Source: UBA1205 sp045534635 (lineage in GTDB: Bacteria; Bacteroidota; Bacteroidia; Bacteroidales; WCHB1-69). From it: a DNA stretch of 29,732 nt. Made by a program: the position numbers and the translations under genes. Each line of letters opens with the position of its first letter. Positions within the stretch are counted from its first letter, which is position 1. The stretch covers positions 1 to 29,732 of the forward strand of contig JAZSKB010000009.1 of NCBI GenBank assembly GCA_045534635.1. Direction: 5' to 3'. Of the stretch, positions 23,359 to 29,732 are shown piece after piece. The notes under the pieces were generated by a model, which made no database searches, was not told the origin of the DNA, and worked only from the letters and a program-made list of their open reading frames with translations.

Positions 23359-26300
23359 ATGAGAAACAAAGGATTTATTTCATTTTTTGCTGTAACATTT
23401 GCCGTAGTGTGCATATATTCATTATCGTTTACATATTGTACACGTAGAGTAGAAAATAAAGCAAAAGAGTATGCCCAAAACGACCCTACTAAAGAATTGT
23501 TAAAACAACAAGCAGGAGACAATACTTTTACAGAAAGTTATTTATTGGACTCTTCTTACAAAGCAAGAGAAAATGAATATTTGTCTCGTATGGCGGATTC
23601 TGTTATTTTCAATCTTGGTTTTGCCAAATGGACATATAAAGAATGTAAAGAACAAGAAGTTAATTTAGGGTTAGACCTTAAAGGTGGTATGAATGTGATG
23701 ATGGAGGTTTCTGTTCCTGCTATTGTAGAAGCATTGGCAGGCAACGGAGCAAAAGATTCTCTATTTGTACAAACAATGAAATTAGCAAAAGAAAAACAAA
23801 AAGTTTCACAAAACGATTTCATTACATTGTTTGAGCAATCATTCAAAGAAGTGGCTCCAGCAAACGCTAAATTAGCACCAATATTTAGAAAAATAGAATT
23901 ATCTCAAAACAATCCAACTAATGCTGAAGTTGTGAAAGCATTGCGAGAAGAAACTGAAGTCGCTCTCGAAAATGCTTATCGTGTTTTACGTGCTCGTATA
24001 GATAGATTTGGTGTTGCTCAACCAAATATTCAACGTTTGGCTCAATCTGGTAGAATTATGATAGAATTGCCAGGTGTAAAAGAACCTGAACGTGTTCGTC
24101 GTCTATTGCAAGGAACAGCAAATTTGGAATTTTGGAAAACTTATGATTTCTCTGAAATTGGTGAAATTTTTGCTCAAATAGACGAAAGAATTGCAGCAAT
24201 AAATACTGAAGAAGTTGCTTTTGTTGTAGAAGATGACTCTACAACACTTACCGCTGAAGAAAATACTATTGTAGAAGATACAGAACTTGCAGAAAATATC
24301 GATACAACAATAGTAGAAGATTCTTTAGAAGGTTTGTCTGTTGATAATGAAATTGTTGATGACAATACTCAAATGACAAAAGAAGAAATATTGAAAAAAT
24401 ATCCTCTTTCTGCTCGTTTGCAATTCAACAATAATCCTGATAACAATAGTAAATATGGTCCATTAGTTGGTTATGCTATGGAATCGGATACCGCTGAAAT
24501 TAATAGAATTTTGAATCTTGACATTGTTAAAAATATGCTTCCTCAAGATTTAAAATTGTGTTGGCATGCTAAAATGGGAAAAGATAAATCTTCTATACAT
24601 CAATTAATTGCTCTTAAAGCAACAGGAGAAACTGGGTCTGTATTGGACGGAAAAGTTGTTTCTGATGCTCGTCAAGATTTCAATGACCATTCTGGAAATG
24701 AAATTAGTATGACAATGAACCAAGAAGGTGCAAAAAAATGGAAAAAAATCACCGAAGAAAATATTGGTTCTTGCATTGCTATTGTTTTAGATAATTTAGT
24801 TTATTCTTATCCTCGCGTTAATGATGTTATTCCTAATGGTCGTTCTTCTATTAGTGGTGCTTTTTCATTAGAAGAAGCAAAAGATTTAGCTAACTTACTC
24901 AAAGCAGGTAAATTACCGGCTCCTGCTGTAATTGTATCAGAAGAAGTTGTCGGTCCTACTTTAGGAAAAGAATCTGTTCAAGATAGTTTCCGTTCTTTTA
25001 TTATAGCATTCTGTTTGGTATTAATCTATATTATATTCTTCTATAATAGAGGAGGTCTTGTAGCAAGTATTGCTTTGATTTCAAATATCTTATTTATTTT
25101 TGGAACCTTAGCATCTTTGAAAGCCGTACTGACTTTGCCTGGAATTGCAGGTATTGTGTTAACCTTAGGTATGGCCGTTGATGCCAATGTAATTATTTTT
25201 GAACGTATCAAAGAAGAATTGCTATCAGGAAAAGCACTTAGAATGGCTATTTCTGATGGTTATAAAGCGGCATATTCTGCTATTATAGACGGAAATATAA
25301 CAACTATTATTACAGGGATTATTCTATACATTTTTGGTGCAGGTCCTGTACAAGGTTTTGCAACTACTTTGATAATAGGTATTCTTACCTCTTTATTTAC
25401 AGCTATTTTTATTTCTCGTTTAGTATTTACTTGGATGTTAGACAAAAATATAAACATAACTTTCTTTAATAAATTAACAGAAAGAGTTTTTACTAACACG
25501 AAAATAGATTTCTTGTCAAAACGTAAAATATTCTATGTACTTTCAAGTGTAATAGTATTAGCTGGTATTGTTTCTTTATCTGTTAAAGGATTAGATTTCG
25601 GTATTGATTTTGCTGGAGGTCGTAGTTATACGGTTCGTTTTGACAAACCTGTAAAAAGTGTTGAATTACGTGAAGCTATAGCTACAGAATTTGAAGGTGT
25701 TGCTCCTGAGGTAAAAACTTTTGGTTCGGATAATCAAGTAAAAATCACTACAAAATGGAGAGCCAACGAAGACAATACTATGATAGATTCTTTAGCAGAA
25801 GTTCATTTGTATAATGCTTTAAAACCATACTTTGGTACAGAAGTATCAAAAGAAGATTTTAGCGTACAAAACCAAAATGTTGGTTTAATTAGTTCTCAAA
25901 AAGTTGGAGCAACCGTTTCTAAAGATATTACAAGAGGTGCTATTTTAGCTATTTTCTTTTCTCTTATCGCTATTTTTGCTTATATTGCTGTACGTTTCCG
26001 CAATTGGCAATTTGGGTTAGGTGGGGTAATTTCTTTGATTCATGTAAGTTTGATAACTATTGGGTTATATTCTATTTTATATGGAATAATGCCTTTTACT
26101 ATGGAAGTTGACCAATCGTTTATTGCTGCTATATTAACAATTATTGGTTATTCTATCAATGATAACGTGGTTATTTTCGACCGTATTCGTGAATACAAAA
26201 CATTGTATCCAAAACGTGGAAATAGAGAAAATATGAACGCCGCTTTAAATTCAACATTGGGACGTACTATCAATACTTCTGGAACAACAATTGTTGTATT

Positions 26301-26451
26301 ATTAGCAATATTCTTGTTAGGTGGTACTGTTATTAGAGGTTTTGTATTTGCTTTATTAATTGGTATCATTTTAGGACCTTATTCTTCTATCTTTATTGGT
26401 TCTTCGTTAGTATATGACTTTTCTAAGAAAAAAGAAATAGAACAACAATAA
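23359..26451 (+). CDS. secDF: Fused protein translocase subunit SecDF
   Basis: The 1030-residue protein joins SecD and SecF, which use the proton gradient to pull exported proteins off the SecYEG channel. An N-terminal membrane segment (about 8-27) is followed by the periplasmic P1 domain with LGLDLKGGMNVMMEV and IMIELPGV. A long acidic Thr/Glu/Asp-rich insert (about 285-340) interrupts P1; such inserts vary between Bacteroidota. The SecD membrane part has LTLGMAVDANVIIFERIKEEL. SecF begins near residue 715 with another first segment, GLDFGIDFAGGRSYTVRF, and ends with the mirror motif IIGYSINDNVVIFDRIREY. Expected residues for proton transfer (D in VDANV, D in INDNVV) are present. A terminator follows at 26491. 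Confidence 0.96.
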   Translation: MRNKGFISFFAVTFAVVCIYSLSFTYCTRRVENKAKEYAQNDPTKELLKQQAGDNTFTESYLLDSSYKARENEYLSRMADSVIFNLGFAKWTYKECKEQEVNLGLDLKGGMNVMMEVSVPAIVEALAGNGAKDSLFVQTMKLAKEKQKVSQNDFITLFEQSFKEVAPANAKLAPIFRKIELSQNNPTNAEVVKALREETEVALENAYRVLRARIDRFGVAQPNIQRLAQSGRIMIELPGVKEPERVRRLLQGTANLEFWKTYDFSEIGEIFAQIDERIAAINTEEVAFVVEDDSTTLTAEENTIVEDTELAENIDTTIVEDSLEGLSVDNEIVDDNTQMTKEEILKKYPLSARLQFNNNPDNNSKYGPLVGYAMESDTAEINRILNLDIVKNMLPQDLKLCWHAKMGKDKSSIHQLIALKATGETGSVLDGKVVSDARQDFNDHSGNEISMTMNQEGAKKWKKITEENIGSCIAIVLDNLVYSYPRVNDVIPNGRSSISGAFSLEEAKDLANLLKAGKLPAPAVIVSEEVVGPTLGKESVQDSFRSFIIAFCLVLIYIIFFYNRGGLVASIALISNILFIFGTLASLKAVLTLPGIAGIVLTLGMAVDANVIIFERIKEELLSGKALRMAISDGYKAAYSAIIDGNITTIITGIILYIFGAGPVQGFATTLIIGILTSLFTAIFISRLVFTWMLDKNINITFFNKLTERVFTNTKIDFLSKRKIFYVLSSVIVLAGIVSLSVKGLDFGIDFAGGRSYTVRFDKPVKSVELREAIATEFEGVAPEVKTFGSDNQVKITTKWRANEDNTMIDSLAEVHLYNALKPYFGTEVSKEDFSVQNQNVGLISSQKVGATVSKDITRGAILAIFFSLIAIFAYIAVRFRNWQFGLGGVISLIHVSLITIGLYSILYGIMPFTMEVDQSFIAAILTIIGYSINDNVVIFDRIREYKTLYPKRGNRENMNAALNSTLGRTINTSGTTIVVLLAIFLLGGTVIRGFVFALLIGIILGPYSSIFIGSSLVYDFSKKKEIEQQ

Positions 26452-26490
26452 AAAAGAATATGTTTATAATTTTTTTGTAAAGTTTTGTAA

Positions 26491-26523
26491 AGAAGTGGTC
26501 TAAATAAGGTCACTTCTTTTTTT
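26491..26523 (+). terminator. Rho-independent terminator of secDF
   Basis: AGAAGTGGTC pairs with GGTCACTTCT over 10 positions (two G-U) around an 8-nt loop, followed by a run of T to 26523. It lies 40 nt past the secDF stop. The remaining gap to 26640 is AT-rich with nothing recognised. Confidence 0.82.
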
Positions 26524-26647
26524 ATATTCTTTATAAAAATTACCTCATTGTAATGGATAATGTTCTTAGTTTACCAAAAGAAACTTTTAAACACTTCTAA
26601 ATAATGTTATATTAAAAATTCAACTTAGAAAGTTATAAAAAAAATGT

Positions 26648-26655
26648 TATCTTTG
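26648..26655 (+). promoter_or_regulatory. -7 promoter box for the aminopeptidase gene
   Basis: TATCTTTG, a perfect TAnnTTTG box, 28 nt before the ATG at 26684. The preceding AAAAAAAATGT context resembles the promoters of prfA and of the gene at 11768, but the longer upstream repeat found there is absent. Confidence 0.75.
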
Positions 26656-26683
26656 CAAAGTAATTTTTTTAAAATGATAAAAT

Positions 26684-28078
26684 ATGTTTGAGAAGAAGAC
26701 TTATGAATATCGTAGGGAACAACTTAGAAATCGAGTAGATAAAGGCATTATTATCTTTTTAAGTAATAATGAAGCATCAATGAATTATCCTTCAAATACT
26801 TATAGGTATCGTCAAGATAGTAGTTTTACTTATTTTTATGGATTGCAAATTCCGGGATTGGTAGGAGCCATAGATGTAGAAGAAGGAACAGAAATATTGT
26901 TTGGTGATGATTTTGGAATAGATGATATTATTTGGATGGGAAATCAACCAACGATAGCAGACTTAGCATGTTCTTGTGGAGTAAAACATGTGTATGCATT
27001 TGGAGCGTTGCAAGAATATATCAATAAAGCAAAAAGTCAAGGTCGTGTTATTCATTACTTTCCACCATATCGAGATGATAATCGTATATTCTTAAGCAAA
27101 TTGCTTAATATACCATTGGAAGAGATAAAATCAAAATCATCGGTAGAACTTATCAAAGCGGTGGTAGGTTTACGAGAAATAAAAACAGAAGAAGAAATTG
27201 CAGAAATGGAAAAAGTATGTAATTTAGGTGTTATGATGCACACTTCTGTAATGAAAGCCTGTCGTATAGGAAAAGTAGAACGCGAATTGGCAGGAATAGC
27301 CGAAGGGATAGCATTATCTGGTGGAAATGGAGTGTCTTTTCCAATAATTCTTTCGCAAAATGGAGAAACTTTACATAATCATAATCATGAACAAGTTTTG
27401 CGAGATGGGAAATTGTTGTTAGTGGATATGGGAGCAGAAAGTGTTAGCGGTTATTCTTCTGACTATACGCGTACTTTTCCTGTTAATGGAAAATTTTCTC
27501 AGAAACAAAAAGAAATTTATGAAATAGTTTTGCGTGCCAATATGGAAGCCATTAATATGGCACGTGCTGGTATTCGTTATTGGGACGTTCATTTGCAAGC
27601 AACAACTATTATCACACAAGGTTTAACCGATTTAGGTTTAATGAAAGGTGATTACAAGGCAGCAGCACAAGAAGGAGCCCACGCATTGTTTATGCCTCAT
27701 GGACTAGGTCACATGTTGGGAATGGACGTTCATGATATGGAAGATTTTGGAGAAAATTATGTTGGTTACGACGATACTATATCAAGAAGTAAAATATTTG
27801 GTCATGGTAGTTTACGTTGTGCAAAAGAACTTAAAGAAGGTTTTGTTGTAACCGATGAACCAGGTATTTATTTTATAGAACAACTTATAAATATATGGGA
27901 AAAAGAACAAAAATTTGTACAATATATTAATTACGATAAAGTTCGTGAATATATTGGATTTGGTGGTATTCGTATAGAAGATGATATTTTAATTACAAAT
28001 TCTGGTTGTAAAGTTTTAGGTTCTCCGCTTCCAAAAACAGTTGAAGAAATAGAAAATATCGTTGGAAAAGGTTTATAA
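26684..28078 (+). CDS. pepP: Aminopeptidase P family (M24B) Xaa-Pro peptidase
   Basis: This 464-residue enzyme removes an N-terminal residue that precedes proline. The N-terminal AMP_N domain (about 1-140) starts FEKKTYEYRREQLRNRV and includes SFTYFYGLQIPG. The catalytic pita-bread domain (about 175-450) shows the five metal ligands in order: D in LLLVDMGAE, D in YSSDYTRTF, H in HGLGHMLGMDVHD, E in VVTDEPGIYF and E in GIRIEDD. Two metal ions (usually Mn) are expected. There is no signal peptide, so it is cytoplasmic. Length is normal for the Bacteroidota members. It has its own promoter box; the secreted protein gene follows after 40 nt. Confidence 0.92.
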   Translation: MFEKKTYEYRREQLRNRVDKGIIIFLSNNEASMNYPSNTYRYRQDSSFTYFYGLQIPGLVGAIDVEEGTEILFGDDFGIDDIIWMGNQPTIADLACSCGVKHVYAFGALQEYINKAKSQGRVIHYFPPYRDDNRIFLSKLLNIPLEEIKSKSSVELIKAVVGLREIKTEEEIAEMEKVCNLGVMMHTSVMKACRIGKVERELAGIAEGIALSGGNGVSFPIILSQNGETLHNHNHEQVLRDGKLLLVDMGAESVSGYSSDYTRTFPVNGKFSQKQKEIYEIVLRANMEAINMARAGIRYWDVHLQATTIITQGLTDLGLMKGDYKAAAQEGAHALFMPHGLGHMLGMDVHDMEDFGENYVGYDDTISRSKIFGHGSLRCAKELKEGFVVTDEPGIYFIEQLINIWEKEQKFVQYINYDKVREYIGFGGIRIEDDILITNSGCKVLGSPLPKTVEEIENIVGKGL

Positions 28079-28118
28079 AATAGAATTTTATAATGTTTAA
28101 TCTAAAAAAATAAAGTTT

Positions 28119-29213
28119 ATGAAAAAGTTATTTACAATTATTATGCTCTTTACAGTTTATTCTGTATTAGGACAAATTCAACAACCTACAAGTTGTCAAA
28201 CCTATTCTTTTTCTTCTCTTGTAGATTCTACATTGTTGGAAACAACAAATTTTACTTACGATAGTAAAGGAAATTTGCTAATGACAACAAAACAAACAGA
28301 TACTTCTACAGAAGAAACATTTTATACTTACGACAATAAACAAAATCCTACATTTATAGTATCTATTATCAATTCTGATACAACATCTACCACTGAATGG
28401 AAATACGATTATGATAATCATAATATTTTTGTTATCAATACGATATATGATGGAACAACTAAAAACATCACAAAATCATCTTTTTTCAATGTGGTAGATT
28501 TAGAATCTATGTTTATTGAAGATTTTTTAGGAACTTCATTTTTATTATGTGATTCTTTTTCAATAGAATTAAATACTAATGAATTGCCGATAGATGCTAT
28601 TACAGGACGTTCGTTTTATAATACTAATGGAGATATTGATAGTATTGCTCTTTATACAAAAATGGTTTTTACTATACCTATTGGATATCTGCTAAATCGT
28701 TATGATAATCAACACAATTGTATTTCATCAGAATTTTTCATGACAATGAATGGACAACCAGAATCTTTTATGATAATAACTTCAACCTATAATACAAATA
28801 ACCAAATTTTAACAAGGGAAATGGGATTCTTGTTCTCAGGAATGGAATCAACAACATTAGAAAAGAATATTTATGATGTTCAAGGAAGATTGTTGTGTAA
28901 AGAGAACTATTTTGAACAATCAGGTTCTTTTGTATTGTCAGATAGAAGTTGGTATAATTATACAACAAATATCAAAGAGACTCTACTGAAACAATTGAGT
29001 TTATATCCTAATCCTGCAAGCGATAATATCACTATTAATATAGAAAACAATTGTCAAATAACTATTTTTGATATTAGTGGAAAAAAAGTAAGTAGTACAT
29101 TTTTAACAGAAGGGATACATACAATAGATATTAGTGCGTTGCCAGTAGGGTGTTATATTTTGAAGATGGAATCCAAAGAAAACAATCAAACGGTAAAAAT
29201 AGTAAAACAATAA
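28119..29213 (+). CDS. Secreted protein with YD-like repeats and a type IX secretion sorting domain
   Basis: This 364-residue protein begins with a signal peptide (MKKLFTIIMLFTVYSVLG, cleavage near GQ). The middle has several degenerate repeats of the form TYDSKGNLLMTTK, TYDNKQNPTFIVS, RYDNQHNCISSEF and IYDVQGRLLCKEN, like the YD/RHS-type beta repeats of Bacteroidota surface proteins. The last ~75 residues are a T9SS type A sorting domain: LSLYPNPASDNITINIE, then ITIFDISGKKVSS, LPVGCYILKM and a basic VKIVKQ end. The product should cross the outer membrane through the T9SS and be anchored or released. Function of the repeat part is unknown. A terminator follows at 29237. Confidence 0.9.
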   Translation: MKKLFTIIMLFTVYSVLGQIQQPTSCQTYSFSSLVDSTLLETTNFTYDSKGNLLMTTKQTDTSTEETFYTYDNKQNPTFIVSIINSDTTSTTEWKYDYDNHNIFVINTIYDGTTKNITKSSFFNVVDLESMFIEDFLGTSFLLCDSFSIELNTNELPIDAITGRSFYNTNGDIDSIALYTKMVFTIPIGYLLNRYDNQHNCISSEFFMTMNGQPESFMIITSTYNTNNQILTREMGFLFSGMESTTLEKNIYDVQGRLLCKENYFEQSGSFVLSDRSWYNYTTNIKETLLKQLSLYPNPASDNITINIENNCQITIFDISGKKVSSTFLTEGIHTIDISALPVGCYILKMESKENNQTVKIVKQ

Positions 29214-29236
29214 TATACGAGAATTTAATTTTTTTC

Positions 29237-29272
29237 AATCCAGTTATAGATTAGCCATAACTGGATTTTTTT
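29237..29272 (+). terminator. Rho-independent terminator after the T9SS cargo gene
   Basis: AATCCAGTTAT (29237-29247) pairs perfectly with ATAACTGGATT (29257-29267) around a 9-nt loop and runs into seven T. Confidence 0.88.
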
Positions 29273-29357
29273 GTTTGAAAGACAATGAAAATTATTTTTT
29301 TTTGTGATGTGAAAAAAAAATTTCATATTCTTTATTTTTTGTAAAAAAAAAATATGT

Positions 29358-29365
29358 TATCTTTG
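29358..29365 (+). promoter_or_regulatory. -7 promoter box for the partial gene at the right edge
   Basis: TATCTTTG, a perfect TAnnTTTG box, lies 60 nt before a GTG at 29418 and 97 nt before an ATG at 29455. The 29273-29357 stretch before it is A/T runs with no gene. Confidence 0.7.
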
Positions 29366-29417
29366 CGGAAAATTTGGGAAGAAGCCGAAAATCCCAAAAA
29401 AAGTTAAGAGAGTAGGT

Positions 29418-29732
29418 GTGAAAGTTATAACGTTGAAACAAAAAATTTTAAATTATGAAAGTTTCATTTATGAGAAGAAATGTACAGATTTGAGCATAGA
29501 AGAGCTTGTATTAAATACAATCAGTATGAAACAAAATGTACCAAATCCAGCGAAGGGAAGCACAATCGTAAATTATACTCTACCAAGTGCCGGAAAAGTA
29601 ATGTTCCAGATAGTAAGTATCACAGGTCAAATACTATATAAAGAAGAAAAAGATTCACAGGCAGGTAAAAACACCATAGAATTTGACGTAACGAACTTAT
29701 CCTCAGGAATATATTTCTACACGATGACGTTC
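29418..29732 (+). CDS. Partial or decayed gene encoding a T9SS type A sorting domain (runs off the window)
   Basis: From 29526 the frame encodes a clear T9SS sorting domain: MKQNVPNPAKGSTIVNYTLP, FQIVSITGQILYKEE, then TIEFDVTNLSSGIYFYTM, and it is still open at the last base. This domain normally sits behind hundreds of residues of cargo. Here the same frame extends back only ~36 codons to a GTG at 29418, with a short linker-like part (TDLSIEELVLNTIS). The most natural start, ATG at 29455, is in another frame and hits TGA after 12 codons (MKVSFMRRNVQI). It looks like a gene that lost its middle and shifted frame, keeping promoter and tail. A short genuine protein starting at the GTG, or a sequencing error, remain possible. 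Confidence 0.55.
   Translation, partial: MKVITLKQKILNYESFIYEKKCTDLSIEELVLNTISMKQNVPNPAKGSTIVNYTLPSAGKVMFQIVSITGQILYKEEKDSQAGKNTIEFDVTNLSSGIYFYTMTF

Overview
This window is chromosomal DNA from a low-GC member of the Bacteroidota, most likely an anaerobic Bacteroidales-type organism. The reasons are: the TAnnTTTG (-7) promoters typical of the phylum in front of most genes, a fused SecDF, a DUF4271-hemD-rnpA gene order, a protein with a type IX secretion (T9SS) C-terminal domain, and an indolepyruvate:ferredoxin oxidoreductase pair typical of anaerobes. The species cannot be named from the sequence. No rRNA, tRNA or insertion sequence was recognised.

Layout. 1-1572: the 3' end of an RHS/YD-repeat protein with a variable C-terminal domain, then a small membrane-anchored protein. 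1850-4753 (+): prfA and uvrC. 4994-11768 (-): iorB, iorA, mutS, miaA and a secreted carboxypeptidase-regulatory-like protein. 11958-13247: a CRISPR array of one degenerate and sixteen identical 48-nt repeats with sixteen 29-30 nt spacers. 13363-20226 (-): the operon cas9 - rhuM - BRO-N gene - cas1 - cas2. 20353-20438 (+): a tracrRNA gene divergent from cas9. 20551-23237 (+): DUF151/UVR nuclease-like gene, DUF4271 membrane protein, hemD, rnpA. 23359-26451 (+): secDF. 26684-28078 (+): aminopeptidase P family gene. 28119-29213 (+): T9SS cargo protein. 29418-29732 (+): a truncated gene holding another T9SS sorting domain and running off the edge.

The notable system is a type II-C CRISPR-Cas9 locus with three unusual traits. 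(1) Two genes of RhuM and BRO-N type, usually seen in phages and restriction islands, sit between cas9 and cas1. They are joined by a 4-nt overlap, a 2-nt gap and a 6-nt gap, so the five genes read as one translationally coupled operon despite clearly different base composition. (2) Each repeat is bipartite: nt 1-26 pair with the tracrRNA, and nt 27-34 are a perfect TATCTTTG promoter box. The degenerate first repeat keeps exactly the promoter half and has lost the pairing half. Each crRNA therefore probably has its own promoter, and the array is transcribed toward (convergent with) the cas operon. (3) Spacers 3 and 6 are 25/30 identical. Their differences fit codon wobble plus one conservative change in one open frame, as expected if both were taken from the same site in two related phages or plasmids.

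Another feature outside the usual classes is an ~86-bp promoter-containing sequence present twice in inverted orientation, upstream of prfA (1741-1826) and of the secreted protein gene (11782-11868).
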